Positions 24,400-34,038 are shown, counted from the first letter of the stretch. The stretch is DNA of 64,000 bases from Asticcacaulis aquaticus (GCF_028550415.1 NZ_JAQQKX010000008.1:1-64000); one strand, 5' to 3'. Notes: generated by a model not told the origin, from the sequence alone. Numbers and translations: made by a program.

Positions 24400-25389
24400 A
24401 TGCCCCTATCCCATTTACATCGTCGTCACCTGCTGCTGGGGGGAGGGGCCCTTATGCTCACCGCCTGTGGGCAGCCGAAAGCTACCGCTGGGCCGGTAAA
24501 GCTGCGCGCCTCGATCACCGGCAAGGGTGAGGGCGATACGCGGCTGCTGTTTGCGCAGGCGGGGCTCAAACCCGAAGGCTACAGCGTCGAGTACAGCGAA
24601 TTTCAGGGTGGCAATCTGGTCGTCGAGGCCCTCGCCGGCAACTCGCTCGACTATGGTTCGATGAGTGAGATTCCGCCGATCTTCGCGCTGGCCTCGCCGC
24701 ATCAGAGTTTCAAACAGATCGCCGTGGCGCATGGCGACGTCAATAATCAGGTCGTGCTGCTGCCCAAGGGCTCGAAAATCGAGAAACTCGAAGACCTGAA
24801 AGGCAAGCGCGTCGGCTATGTCCGTGCCACGACCTCGCAATATTTCCTCATCCGAATGTTGCAGTCGGTCGGCCTGAGCTGGGCCGATATCACTCCGGTG
24901 GCGCTCAATGTCACCGACGGGGCGTCTGCCTTTTCGCAGGGGGCGCTCGACGCCTGGGCCATCTATGGTTTCCCGATCCAGCGCGCCATCGCGACCGAAG
25001 GCGCGCGCATCCTCAAGACGGCTTTGGGGATTTTGTCGGGCAACTATCTCGTCGTTGCCCATATCGATGCGCTGAACGACCCAGCCAAGGTCGAGGCCAT
25101 CGGCAAGTATCTCACCACCATTGCAAAAGCCTATGACTGGGCGCGCGACCATCAGGACGTCTATGCCGAGGTGGTGGCCAAGGAGATCGGCGTCCCGCTC
25201 GACTATGTGAAAGATCAGTTCGTCCGCAAAAGCGACAGCTACCAGTTGCGCCCCATCACCGACGCCGCCATCGCCTCGCAGCAGGCCGTAGCCGATACCT
25301 TCACCGAGGCGGGCCTGCTGCCGCGAAAGATCGATGTGAAGCCTTTGTGGGACACGCGGTTCAACGATATTTTGAAAGGGCTGGTCTAA
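24400..25389 (+). CDS. Sulfonate-type ABC transporter substrate-binding lipoprotein (SsuA-like)
   Basis: A 329-residue periplasmic binding protein of the NMT1/SsuA family. The signal has HRRHLLLGG followed by a lipobox (LTAC), so Cys23 is probably lipidated. Recognisable parts are GNSLDYGSMSEIPPIFAL, LKGKRVGYVRATTSQYFL and GALDAWAIYG. It should deliver a sulfonate or related anion to the permease/ATPase at 29422-31100. It overlaps the next gene by one base (TAATG). Confidence 0.88.
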   Translation: MPLSHLHRRHLLLGGGALMLTACGQPKATAGPVKLRASITGKGEGDTRLLFAQAGLKPEGYSVEYSEFQGGNLVVEALAGNSLDYGSMSEIPPIFALASPHQSFKQIAVAHGDVNNQVVLLPKGSKIEKLEDLKGKRVGYVRATTSQYFLIRMLQSVGLSWADITPVALNVTDGASAFSQGALDAWAIYGFPIQRAIATEGARILKTALGILSGNYLVVAHIDALNDPAKVEAIGKYLTTIAKAYDWARDHQDVYAEVVAKEIGVPLDYVKDQFVRKSDSYQLRPITDAAIASQQAVADTFTEAGLLPRKIDVKPLWDTRFNDILKGLV

Positions 25390-26558
25390 TGGGGGTGATT
25401 GCGCCTTTGCGGCACGAATATGAGCGCGTTTCCGACGCGGTCCTGGAGCGCCTGACGCTTGATTTCAGCGCCACGGCGGAGCAGTACGACCGCTCGGCGG
25501 CCTTTCCGCGCGCTAATTTCGAGCGTCTGGCCGCCGAGGGTCTGATCGGCCTGACCGTGCCCAAGGCCTATGGCGGGCAAGGCGCGAAGCTGGTCGAAGG
25601 CTTGCGCGTGCTGGGGGCGGTGGCGAAGGGGGAGCCTTCGACAGCGCTGATCCTGTTCATGACCTATGCCTATCATGCGGGGCTGAAGACGTCGCAGTGG
25701 CCAGAGCATATCTACGCCGAACTGGCGCGCGACGCGGTCGCCGGGCGGGGCCTGATCGGCGGTTTGCGCGTCGAGCCGGAACTTGGGACGCCAGTGCGCG
25801 GTGGCTTGCCCAAGACGACGGCGGTGAAGACGAAGGACGGCTGGAGCCTGTCGGGATCGAAGATCTATTCGACGGGATCGACGGGGTTAGACTGGTTCGC
25901 CGTCTATGCGCGCACCGACGAGCCGGAGCCGCGCGTCGGCACGTTTCTGGTGCGGCCCGATGCGCCGGGGATCGAGATTTTACCTGCCTGGGATCATCTG
26001 GGGATGCGCGCCACCGTCAGCCACGAGGTCGTCTTTACCGACACGCCTTTGGCGGCGGACTATGCGGTCGATCTTCGCACACCGCGCGAATGGGCTGAGC
26101 AGCCCCCCGAAGCCTCGGCTTTTCTGTGGAACGCGCTGGCCATCTCGACCATATATGACGGCGTTGCCCGTGCCGCGCGCGACTGGTTGAAAACCTATCT
26201 CAATGATCGCGTGCCGACTAATCTGGGGGCGTCTCTGGCGACGCTTCCCCGTGTGCAGGAAAAGTTCGGTGAGATTGAGGCGCTGCTTTATGCCAACCGC
26301 ATCCTGATCGACGACGCGGCGCGACGTGCCGATGCCGGTGATCCCCCGTCGGGCGTCGAGGGCAATACAATCAAATATCTGGCGACCGCCAATGCCATTC
26401 GCGCGGTGGAGATCGGACTGGAACTGACCGGTAATCCGGGCCTCAGCCGCCGAAATCCGCTGGAGCGCCATTACCGCGACGTCCTGTGTTCGCGCATACA
26501 TTCGCCGCAGACCGATACCATCCTGACCGCTGCCGGAAAACAAGGATTGACCCTATGA
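25389..26558 (+). CDS. Acyl-CoA dehydrogenase-like flavoprotein, SfnB/DszC type
   Basis: A 389-residue member of the acyl-CoA dehydrogenase superfamily. LTVPKAYGGQGA, KIYSTGSTGLDWFAVYA and the C-terminal LCSRIHSPQTDTIL block fit the SfnB/DszC branch, which acts as FMN-dependent monooxygenases or supports sulfone and thiophene sulfur oxidation. The start is the ATG at 25389, coupled to the binding-protein stop. Being inside an organosulfur uptake operon supports sulfur oxidation rather than beta-oxidation. Confidence 0.83.
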   Translation: MGVIAPLRHEYERVSDAVLERLTLDFSATAEQYDRSAAFPRANFERLAAEGLIGLTVPKAYGGQGAKLVEGLRVLGAVAKGEPSTALILFMTYAYHAGLKTSQWPEHIYAELARDAVAGRGLIGGLRVEPELGTPVRGGLPKTTAVKTKDGWSLSGSKIYSTGSTGLDWFAVYARTDEPEPRVGTFLVRPDAPGIEILPAWDHLGMRATVSHEVVFTDTPLAADYAVDLRTPREWAEQPPEASAFLWNALAISTIYDGVARAARDWLKTYLNDRVPTNLGASLATLPRVQEKFGEIEALLYANRILIDDAARRADAGDPPSGVEGNTIKYLATANAIRAVEIGLELTGNPGLSRRNPLERHYRDVLCSRIHSPQTDTILTAAGKQGLTL

Positions 26559-27499
26559 GCCTCATCATCGCCTCGCAACTGGAGCCCGGCTTCAACGATA
26601 ATCTGCGCCGTCACGCCAGTGCGCCGACGGTGATCGAGGTGCCCGACGCCGCGCCGTGGGACGCCGCCCGTCAGGCCGATGTGCTGCTGATTCGGCCCGG
26701 CCCGTCGTGGAAGGCCCAGCGTCAGGCACCGAAACCCGACCTCTGGCCGGGCAAGCTGAAATGGGTCTATAGCGCCTCGACGGGGGTCGATTTTTACCCC
26801 GACTGGCTGCTCGATGCGCCGCTGGTCACCTGCGGACGCGGAGTGGCGGCGGACGAAATCGCCGATTATGTCCTGTCGGCCATCTATCACCATGCCAAGA
26901 ATCTGGAGGGCGCGCGTGTGCGCAGCCTGTCGGAGTGGCGGCAGATTCCGCTGGGCCGCGTCTCAGGTTCGACGGTCGGGATCATCGGTTTCGGTGCCAT
27001 CGGTCAGGAAGTCGCCCGCCGTGCCCTGGCTCTGGGGGCGCATGTCACGGCCACGCGCCGTCGGGCGGAGGCCAGCCCGGTTGCGGGTGTAAGGCTTCTG
27101 CCGCTGGAAGAAGTCGTCGCCTCGGCCGATCATATAGTGCTGGCCTTGCCCGCGACGCGCGACACGCAAAACCTGATCAACGCACGCGTGCTGAACCGCG
27201 CCAAACCTACTGCGCACCTGATCAATATCGCGCGCGGCTCGGTCCTCGATCAGGCGGCTCTGGTCGAGGCGCTTGATGCCGGAAGGCTTGCCTTCGCCAC
27301 GCTGGATGTGACCGAGCCGGAACCGCTGCCGGAAGGGCATCCGATCTATACGCATCCGAAAATCCGCCTGACGCCGCACATTTCGTCGAACTATCTGGCC
27401 GTGCGCGAGCGCCTGTTCGACAAGGTTTCCGACGATCTGAGCCGTTTCGTGCGCGGTGAAGCGCCGTCCGATATAGTGGACGCCGCCGCCGGTTACTGA
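26555..27499 (+). CDS. D-isomer-specific 2-hydroxyacid dehydrogenase
   Basis: A 314-residue NAD-dependent dehydrogenase. The nucleotide-binding motif GFGAIGQEVARRAL, the substrate-binding Arg in NIARGSVLDQ, a Glu in DVTEPEPLP and His in TPHIS are visible. The start at 26555 overlaps the flavoprotein stop as ATGA; in-frame codons further upstream lie inside that gene. In this operon it may process a 2-keto or 2-hydroxy acid left after removal of the sulfur group, such as from a sulfo- or thio-substituted acid. That substrate is a guess. Confidence 0.83.
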   Translation: MSLIIASQLEPGFNDNLRRHASAPTVIEVPDAAPWDAARQADVLLIRPGPSWKAQRQAPKPDLWPGKLKWVYSASTGVDFYPDWLLDAPLVTCGRGVAADEIADYVLSAIYHHAKNLEGARVRSLSEWRQIPLGRVSGSTVGIIGFGAIGQEVARRALALGAHVTATRRRAEASPVAGVRLLPLEEVVASADHIVLALPATRDTQNLINARVLNRAKPTAHLINIARGSVLDQAALVEALDAGRLAFATLDVTEPEPLPEGHPIYTHPKIRLTPHISSNYLAVRERLFDKVSDDLSRFVRGEAPSDIVDAAAGY

Positions 27500-27553
27500 A
27501 AAAAACCGGAGCGCGAGGCAGCACTCCGTTCAAGTTATTCCCTTGGTGTCGGC

Positions 27554-28207
27554 TCAGGCCGTAACCTTCGCCTCGGTCAACGCATTCAGAATCACGTCCG
27601 ATTCCGTACGCTTCAGCCAGTCCGGGCTGACCTCGACGAAGCGCACACGGGCGTCCTTATCGACAATCAGAACAGTGGGTTGCGGCAGGGTCCAGCTATG
27701 GGTTCCGATCACTTCGCCGATCCAACCGGAAGGGGGCACGGCGGATATATCGTCGGGCTCGAAGGTAATGCCGAGCGCCTTACCGAACGCATTGTCGGTA
27801 TCCGACGCCACGGTAAAGTCGAGCCTATGCCGCGTTTTGATGTCGATCAGACCTTCCGGAACGTGCGGGCTGACGGCGATCAACTGAATGCCCTGCGCCT
27901 TCAGGTCCGGCCACAAGGTTGTCTGATAATAGGGAAGGGCCAGATTACAGGCCGGACAACCGGCGAAGCGGAAGAAGACGAAAACCGCGCCATTCGGGCC
28001 AATATCGTTACGCGTGATCGTGCCGCCGTCGACGCTTTTCAGGGTGAATTCCGGCAGGCGCTGGCCCGTCTGGATATGGGCGGCGGCGTCATAGCGCGCG
28101 CTTAAGGCCGCGCGCTGGTCGATGTTTTTCTGAAGCTGGGCGGCGGGCCAGGTCCGTTGACGCTCGGCGTGCAGGGCTTCGAACTGGGTGGTCAGGCTGT
28201 CGGGCAT
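27554..28207 (-). CDS. Peroxiredoxin-like AhpC/TSA family protein
   Basis: A 217-residue redoxin-domain protein. The redox motif is GCPACN in FVFFRFAGCPACNLALPYY, giving a CxxC rather than the single peroxidatic Cys of AhpC, so thiol-disulfide exchange is possible. I chose the ATG at 28207 because TAAGGAGACCCTC precedes it. It is on the minus strand, in the same direction as the LysR gene and 80 bases downstream of it. It may protect against thiol or peroxide stress during sulfur oxidation. Confidence 0.82.
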   Translation of the reverse strand: MPDSLTTQFEALHAERQRTWPAAQLQKNIDQRAALSARYDAAAHIQTGQRLPEFTLKSVDGGTITRNDIGPNGAVFVFFRFAGCPACNLALPYYQTTLWPDLKAQGIQLIAVSPHVPEGLIDIKTRHRLDFTVASDTDNAFGKALGITFEPDDISAVPPSGWIGEVIGTHSWTLPQPTVLIVDKDARVRFVEVSPDWLKRTESDVILNALTEAKVTA

Positions 28208-28287
28208 GAGGGTCTCCTTACACCCGCAGCCTACCGTTCGAGCGATCGGTAAAATAATGAGTTCGGCCTGCCACGCATGAGGATTGT

Positions 28288-29130
28288 TTATAGTTCCCTG
28301 ACGATCCGCCGCGTCAGATCGGCCAGTTTCTGTGCTGGGGCGTCGAGCGTCTCGGCGGTTTCCACCACGCAGGAAATCGGCGGTAGGGTCGGCAGGTGCC
28401 CGTCTTCGAGCGGGTCGAGATCGTGCAGGAACAGATGCGTGCGGCAGGTCACCGCCAGACCCGCCTGCACGGCGGCCTTCAGCGTCGAAAGGTTCGGTGT
28501 TTCGACCGCGATCCGGTAGGGAATTTCCGCGGCGTCCAGCGTGCGGATGGCGGCTTCGCGGAACCGGCAGGGCTGTTCGATAACCGCCAGCGGCACGATA
28601 TTGCGCCGGGTCAGTTCGCGTGATCCATACCACTGCATCGGGGCGGTCGCGATGGCGTTGGAATCGCTGCCACTGGCAAAGCCCAGAATGACGTCGAGCT
28701 GTCGCCGTTCCAGCAGGGTTTGCAATTCCGCCGTCCCGGCGACCCGCGCATAGATCTGAGTGTCGGGGTGCAAACGGGCGAAGGTTGATAACAACCCGGT
28801 CAGCAGGGTGTCGGCAAAGTCCTGCACCATGCCGATACGCACAGGGCCGCTGAAGTGGTTGTTCGACACGGCGGCCACGGCTTCGTCGTGCAGGATCAGC
28901 ACGCGCCGCGCATAGTCGAGCAGCAGGTCGCCCGCGGGGGTAAGCGTCAGACGTCGTCCGTCGCGGATGAACAGGGCCTGCTGCACCAGCTCCTCCAGTC
29001 GCTTGACCTGAAGGCTCAGGGCCGACTGCGTGACAAAGACCTGTTCTGAGGCGTTGAGCATCGAGCCTGTATCGACGATGGCAACGAAGCTACGCAACAG
29101 ATTGGTGGGCAGGTTGACGGGCATGGTCAT
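28288..29130 (-). CDS. LysR-type transcriptional regulator
   Basis: A 280-residue LTTR. The N-terminal winged helix-turn-helix is at about 8-66 (LLRSFVAIVDTGSMLNASEQ, TQSALSLQVKRLEEL), followed by a type 2 periplasmic-fold effector domain. It is divergent from the ABC permease operon and sits centrally in the organosulfur locus, so it is the obvious candidate regulator of the TAGGAAAT-type sites. It lacks the CysB signature as far as I can see; the effector is unknown. Confidence 0.9.
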   Translation of the reverse strand: MTMPVNLPTNLLRSFVAIVDTGSMLNASEQVFVTQSALSLQVKRLEELVQQALFIRDGRRLTLTPAGDLLLDYARRVLILHDEAVAAVSNNHFSGPVRIGMVQDFADTLLTGLLSTFARLHPDTQIYARVAGTAELQTLLERRQLDVILGFASGSDSNAIATAPMQWYGSRELTRRNIVPLAVIEQPCRFREAAIRTLDAAEIPYRIAVETPNLSTLKAAVQAGLAVTCRTHLFLHDLDPLEDGHLPTLPPISCVVETAETLDAPAQKLADLTRRIVREL

Positions 29131-29421
29131 ATCTCCGGACGATGCCGCCTTATGCCGGTAACGGCGTCATACGGACAAACCCGTATGTCTGTTGGTTGGA
29201 TTTAATAAAACTAAAGTGAGTTCGATTTTCACAGTGTGTTGCCGCTAAGCCTTACAGGAAAATTGAACATATTTTTCATACAAGCAGATAAAAATACTAA
29301 TGAAATCAGGAATGCCTGGCTGGTTGAGATTTGCTCATATATCGCGCCATTAAAACTTGATTGAATGAGTAGGAAATAATCGCCTTATTGACGAACCTCG
29401 TCACAGGAAAGGCCGATTAAA
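29131..29421. promoter_or_regulatory. Divergent promoter region, LysR gene and ABC permease operon
   Basis: A 291-base AT-rich region between divergent starts. Site 2 of the TAGGAAAT-type motif (TAGGAAATAA, 29370-29379) lies 43-52 bases before the permease start. LysR regulators commonly bind such shared regions. Confidence 0.5.
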
Positions 29422-30204
29422 GTGAGCCTGTCGAAATCCATTACCCGATCCTTGAGCCGCGCGCGCTGGTTGTCGCCGCTCGCCCTGCTGCTGCTGTGGG
29501 AGGCCGGATCGCGCAGCGGCATCATCCCCGCCCGCACGCTGGCGGCCCCCTCGACCGTCATCGAGACCCTGTGGCAAATGGTGGTGTCCGGCGAATTGCC
29601 ATCGAACCTGCTGGTCTCCGCCGGACGCGTACTTCTGGGCCTCGCCATCGGCGTCAGCAGCGGCATTATCCTCGGTCTTGTCTCCGGCCTGTCGCGGCAG
29701 GGCGAGGTCGCCATCGACCCCCTGATGCAGATCAAGCGCACCATCCCTGTGGTCGCCCTGACGCCGCTGTTCATCGTCTGGTTCGGTATCGGCGAAGTCC
29801 CCAAGATCGCCCTGATCGCCTTTGCCACCGTGTTTCCGGTCTATCTCAATCTCTATAGCGGCATCCGTGGCGTCGATGTGCGTCTGGTCGATGCGGCGCG
29901 CAGTTTCGGCCTCAGCCGTCTGGAACAGATCTGGCACGTCGTCCTGCCGGGGGCCCTGCCGTCGCTGCTGGTCGGCCTGCGCTACGCGCTGTCGATTTCG
30001 ATCATCCTTCTGGTCATCGCCGAACAGATCAATGCCTCGGCGGGCCTTGGCTATCTCATCAACAATGCCCGCGACTTCATGCGCACCGACATTATCGTGG
30101 TGTGCCTGCTGGTCTATGCCGTGCTGGGCCTGCTGGCCGACGGCGCGGTGCGGGCGCTCGAAGCAGGGGCCCTGTCGTGGCGGCCCGCCCTAGTGGAGCA
30201 ATAA
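29422..30204 (+). CDS. ABC transporter permease, SsuC-like
   Basis: A 260-residue BPD-type inner-membrane permease with about six hydrophobic segments. The EAA loop is recognisable in DAARSFGLSRLEQIWHVVLP, which contacts the ATPase. A GTG start at 29422 is preceded by AGGAAAGG. It is followed two bases later by the ATPase gene. With the SsuA-like proteins it should form a sulfonate/taurine-type importer. Confidence 0.9.
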   Translation: MSLSKSITRSLSRARWLSPLALLLLWEAGSRSGIIPARTLAAPSTVIETLWQMVVSGELPSNLLVSAGRVLLGLAIGVSSGIILGLVSGLSRQGEVAIDPLMQIKRTIPVVALTPLFIVWFGIGEVPKIALIAFATVFPVYLNLYSGIRGVDVRLVDAARSFGLSRLEQIWHVVLPGALPSLLVGLRYALSISIILLVIAEQINASAGLGYLINNARDFMRTDIIVVCLLVYAVLGLLADGAVRALEAGALSWRPALVEQ

Positions 30205-30206
30205 TC

Positions 30207-31100
30207 ATGAACGCCTTTGTTTCCGCTCTGGGGGTCGCTGGTTTCGGTTTTGGACTGGCCCGCCCGCTGTTTCGTACTGAGGATATCCCTCAGGCCGCCT
30301 TTACCGGCAGCGCCGGGACTCAGCCCGTTGTTCGACTGCGCAACTTCACGCGGCGCTTCGGCGACAACGATATCATTAAGGATCTGAGCCTCGATATCGC
30401 GCCGGGGGAGTTCGTCTCGCTGCTGGGGCGGTCGGGCAGCGGTAAGACGACCCTGCTGCGGACACTGGCTGGGATCGATCAGCTTCATGCCGATATCGCC
30501 GGTCAGGAGATCAGGATTCCGCCCACGCGCGCCGTGGTGTTTCAGGACGCCCGTCTGCTGCCGTGGAAGCGGGTCTGGCGCAATGTGGCGCTGGGTCTGA
30601 AAGGGCTGGATATCCGTAGCCGCGCCGAAACCGCCCTGCGCGAAGTCGGCCTCGATCACCGGCTTGAGGCGTGGCCGCTGACGCTTTCCGGCGGCGAAGC
30701 CCAGCGCACGGCGCTGGCGCGGGCCCTGGTGCGCGATCCGCAACTGCTGCTGATGGACGAGCCCTTTGCCGCGCTGGACGCCCTGACGCGGTTGCGCGTC
30801 CACGATCTGGTCTTGCGCCTATGGTCGGTGCACAGGCCCGCCGTCATGCTGGTGACCCACGATGTCGATGAGGCGATTGCGCTGAGCGACCGCATTCTGG
30901 TGCTGGATCAGGGGCGCATCGTCGCCGAAGAGCGCATCGACACGCCGCGCGGTCAGCGTTTGGCCCTGACGGCGGACCTGCGCGAAAAGCTGCTGAGTTT
31001 CCTCGGCACCGGACGCATCGGCGATGACGCCGATATCGCCGAAGTCTTCGCCGATAAGCCGAATATTCCGTTCTCGCCGGACGAGGATTTCCGCGCGTGA
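30207..31100 (+). CDS. ABC transporter ATP-binding protein, SsuB-like
   Basis: A 297-residue ATPase. Walker A is GRSGSGKT (74-81), the signature is LSGGEAQR and Walker B is LLLMDEP, followed by THD with the switch His. It has an unusual 40-residue N-terminal extension, partly hydrophobic, before the ATPase core. The start at 30207 is the first ATG after the permease stop. The stop overlaps the dioxygenase GTG start (GTGA). Confidence 0.92.
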   Translation: MNAFVSALGVAGFGFGLARPLFRTEDIPQAAFTGSAGTQPVVRLRNFTRRFGDNDIIKDLSLDIAPGEFVSLLGRSGSGKTTLLRTLAGIDQLHADIAGQEIRIPPTRAVVFQDARLLPWKRVWRNVALGLKGLDIRSRAETALREVGLDHRLEAWPLTLSGGEAQRTALARALVRDPQLLLMDEPFAALDALTRLRVHDLVLRLWSVHRPAVMLVTHDVDEAIALSDRILVLDQGRIVAEERIDTPRGQRLALTADLREKLLSFLGTGRIGDDADIAEVFADKPNIPFSPDEDFRA

Positions 31101-31702
31101 CGGTGCATACCGAAATCAAGGCCGGGCCCGATCTTTCGCGGTTGCGCCGCTTTGTTGCCGATCTCGCCGATGTGGTCGATCAGGGCGATGACGAGGCCGC
31201 CATCTTAAAAGCGGGCGAGGTTCTGCTGACACGCCTGATCGCTACGGATGACTGGCTGCCCGACGACTATGCCCGCCCCAATCCGGAACGATATCAGCAA
31301 TATCTGCTCCATTGCGACAGCCGCGAACGCTTTTCGGTCGTCAGCTTTGTCTGGGGGCCGGGGCAGGCGACGCCGATCCACGATCACACCGTCTGGGGGC
31401 TGGTCGGCGTCCTGCGCGGGGCCGAACGCGTCGAAAGTTACCGCCGTACGACAACGGGTTTCGAACTGACGCGGGAGCCCGACGTCCTGCACGCGGGCGA
31501 GGTCGATGCGGTCAGCCCGACGGTCGGCGACATCCACCGCGTCTCGAACGGCTGCGACGGCGTCTCGGTCTCGATCCACGTCTATGGGGCCAATATCGGG
31601 GCGGTGCGCCGCGCCACCTATGCGCCGGATGGGACGCCCAAACCTTTCATCTCTGGCTATGCCAATTCCACTTTACCCAATTTATGGGATCGCTCCCGAT
31701 GA
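31097..31702 (+). CDS. Cysteine dioxygenase family cupin
   Basis: A 201-residue cupin of the cysteine dioxygenase type I family. Iron ligands are His95 and His97 in PIHDHTVWG and His147 in GDIHRVSN. The family oxidises cysteine or 3-mercaptopropionate thiols to sulfinates. The gene overlaps the ATPase and the rhodanese genes by 4 bases each. This pairing suggests that thiols formed from the imported compound are oxidised and the sulfur passed on as sulfite or sulfane sulfur. Confidence 0.88.
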   Translation: MTVHTEIKAGPDLSRLRRFVADLADVVDQGDDEAAILKAGEVLLTRLIATDDWLPDDYARPNPERYQQYLLHCDSRERFSVVSFVWGPGQATPIHDHTVWGLVGVLRGAERVESYRRTTTGFELTREPDVLHAGEVDAVSPTVGDIHRVSNGCDGVSVSIHVYGANIGAVRRATYAPDGTPKPFISGYANSTLPNLWDRSR

Positions 31703-32925
31703 GTTTTATTACCCCGCAAGAGGTGCGCACGGCGCTGCTTCTGAAACAGGAAATCGCCCTGATCGACGTGCGCGAAGAGGCCGAGTTCGCCCTTGGCCAT
31801 CCGCTATTCGCGGCCCAGATTCCACTGCGCCGCATCGCCACCGAGGCCCACTGGCGTATCCCGCGCCGTGACGTGTTGCTGGTGGTTTACGATAACGGCG
31901 AAGGTCTGGCCGAACCAGCGGCAGACGGCTTCCGCGATCTGGGCTACGAGACGGTGCGCCTGCTGAAAGGCGGGCTGAACGGCTGGCGCGAGGCGGGTTA
32001 CGAACTGTTCGAGGACGTCAATTCTTATTCTAAGGCCTTCGGCGAACTGGTCGAGCATCGCCGCCACACGCCGTCGCTCAGTTCACCCGAGGTCAAGGCA
32101 CTGATCGATGAAAAGGCCAATGTCGTCGTCCTCGATGCGCGGCGTTTCGACGAATACAACACCATGTCGATCCCGACCGGGATTTCGGTGCCGGGGGCCG
32201 AACTGGTGCTCAATGCCGCCGCTCTGGCGCCCGATCCGGAGACGACGATCATCGTCAACTGCGCCGGACGGACGCGCTCGATCATCGGGACACAGTCCCT
32301 GATCAATGCCGGCGTGCCGAACAGAGTCGTGGCCCTGCGCAACGGCACGATCGGCTGGACGCTGGCCGGTCAGACGCTGGACAGTGGCCAGACGCGCCGC
32401 GCGACCTCTGATGCGAACGATGAGGCGCGCAATCGTGCCCGCAATGTCGCCTATCGCGCGGGGGTGAAACGCATCACCGCCGCCGATCTGACCGTGCTGA
32501 AGCAGGATACGCACCGGACGCTTTATCGCTTCGATGTCCGTCAGAAGGATGCCTATGAGGCCGGACACATCGCCGGTTTTGCCAACGTCCCCGGCGGGCA
32601 ACTGGTGCAGGAAACCGACCACTACGCGCCGGTGCGCGGGGCGCGGATCGTCCTCAGCGACGACGTCGGGCCGCGCGCCGATATGAGCGCCTCGTGGCTC
32701 GCGCAACTGGGCTGGGAGGTCTACGTCCTCGACGGCGGCTTCGAGGGCGCGTTGCAGACCGGCCCGGACGCAGCCCCTGCGCCGCGCGGTCCCGAAGGCC
32801 GCTACCGCCGACCCTATGAGGGCACCGACAATAAGGCCGCCGCTATGCAGGCCTATCTCGACTGGGAATACGGCCTTGTCGACCAGCTGGCGCGCGACGC
32901 CACCCACGGATTCTATGTGATCTAG
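31699..32925 (+). CDS. Multidomain rhodanese-like sulfurtransferase
   Basis: A 408-residue protein with three rhodanese-like domains: about 1-110 (ALIDVREEAEFALGHP), about 125-230 (VVLDARRFDEYNTMSIP, catalytic Cys in VNCAGRTRSI) and about 265-360 (YRFDVRQKDAYEAGHI). Only the middle domain carries the catalytic loop Cys; the first has VYDNGEG and the third VLSDDVG at that place. It overlaps the dioxygenase stop as ATGA. It probably moves sulfane sulfur or processes sulfite from the upstream dioxygenase reaction. Confidence 0.87.
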   Translation: MSFITPQEVRTALLLKQEIALIDVREEAEFALGHPLFAAQIPLRRIATEAHWRIPRRDVLLVVYDNGEGLAEPAADGFRDLGYETVRLLKGGLNGWREAGYELFEDVNSYSKAFGELVEHRRHTPSLSSPEVKALIDEKANVVVLDARRFDEYNTMSIPTGISVPGAELVLNAAALAPDPETTIIVNCAGRTRSIIGTQSLINAGVPNRVVALRNGTIGWTLAGQTLDSGQTRRATSDANDEARNRARNVAYRAGVKRITAADLTVLKQDTHRTLYRFDVRQKDAYEAGHIAGFANVPGGQLVQETDHYAPVRGARIVLSDDVGPRADMSASWLAQLGWEVYVLDGGFEGALQTGPDAAPAPRGPEGRYRRPYEGTDNKAAAMQAYLDWEYGLVDQLARDATHGFYVI

Positions 32926-32934
32926 GAGATTGAA

Positions 32935-34026
32935 ATGTCTGTAAAGTTCATTGGCTATATCGGCTTCAACAATACTTCGGAAACGACGCCGAACACCGGC
33001 CACAGCCGCGTGCTGGATCGCGACTATGTTGATGCGGCGGCGAAGGCGCAGGAAGCGGGCGGCTTCGATCGCGTGCTGATCCCGTTCGGCTCCAATTCCC
33101 CCGAAAGCCAGATCGTCGCGGCCCATGCGGCGGCGATCACCACGAAGCTGGGCTTCCTTGTGGCGCACCGTCCGGGCTTTACGCAGCCGACGCTGGCGGC
33201 GCGGCAGCTGGCGACGCTCGATCAGTTGTCGGCCGGGCGCGTGGCCGTCCATATCATCACCGGCGGGGCCGACGAAGAGATGGCACGCGACGGCGACCAT
33301 ACGATCAAGGCCGAACGCTATGCCCGTTCGGACGAATATCTCGACGTCCTGAAGCAGGAATGGACGGCACAGAAGCCGTTCGACCACGCGGGCCGCTTTT
33401 ACAAGGTCAATCAGGGCTTTGCGGCGGTGAAGCCCGACAACCTGCCGGTCTTTTTCGGCGGCTCGTCCGAAGAGGCCATTGCGGTGGCGGGGCGTCATGC
33501 CGACGTCTATGCGACCTGGGGCGAGACGCTGGACCAAACGCGCGAGATCATCAGCCGCGTACGCAACGCCGCCGCCAAACACGGCCGCACGGGGCTCGGC
33601 TTCTCGCTGTCGCTGCGTCCGGTCATAGCCGATACTGAAGAAGCCGCGTGGAAAAAGGCCGACGAGATCGTTGAGCAGGTGAAGGCCAATCGTCTCGCCG
33701 CCGGTCTGCCGATCAGCGGTCACGCACCGGTCAATGTTGGGGCGCAACGCCTTCTGGAAACCGCATCGAGCGGTCGTCGCGACGGTCGTCTGTGGACCGG
33801 GGTGGCGCAACTGACCGGGGCGGCGGGCAATTCGACCGGTCTGGTCGGCACGCCGGAACAGGTCGCCGACGCCTTGCTCGACTATTACGACCTTGGGGTC
33901 GATCACTTCCTGATCCGTGGTTTCGACCCGCTGAACGACGCAATCGGTTATGGCCGCGACCTGATTCCGGTGGTGCGTGAGAAGGTCGCGCAGCGCGAGG
34001 CCCAGCGTCAGGCCCTCGCCGGGTAA
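32935..34026 (+). CDS. FMN-dependent alkanesulfonate monooxygenase family protein (SsuD-like)
   Basis: A 363-residue luciferase-like monooxygenase. GFLVAHRPGFTQPTLAAR, QLSAGRVAVHIITGG and VFFGGSSEEAI are typical of the SsuD/SfnG group, which releases sulfite from alkanesulfonates (or dimethylsulfone for SfnG) with FMNH2 and O2. It is the last gene of the permease operon, nine bases after the rhodanese. A hairpin terminator follows. Confidence 0.9.
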   Translation: MSVKFIGYIGFNNTSETTPNTGHSRVLDRDYVDAAAKAQEAGGFDRVLIPFGSNSPESQIVAAHAAAITTKLGFLVAHRPGFTQPTLAARQLATLDQLSAGRVAVHIITGGADEEMARDGDHTIKAERYARSDEYLDVLKQEWTAQKPFDHAGRFYKVNQGFAAVKPDNLPVFFGGSSEEAIAVAGRHADVYATWGETLDQTREIISRVRNAAAKHGRTGLGFSLSLRPVIADTEEAAWKKADEIVEQVKANRLAAGLPISGHAPVNVGAQRLLETASSGRRDGRLWTGVAQLTGAAGNSTGLVGTPEQVADALLDYYDLGVDHFLIRGFDPLNDAIGYGRDLIPVVREKVAQREAQRQALAG

Positions 34027-34038
34027 GTATAGCTAAGT

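Noticed and set aside
27500-27553. Terminator between the hydroxyacid dehydrogenase and peroxiredoxin-like genes
   Set aside because: Only a 5-bp CGGAG/CTCCG stem with a 12-base loop and no T-tract; too weak to call.
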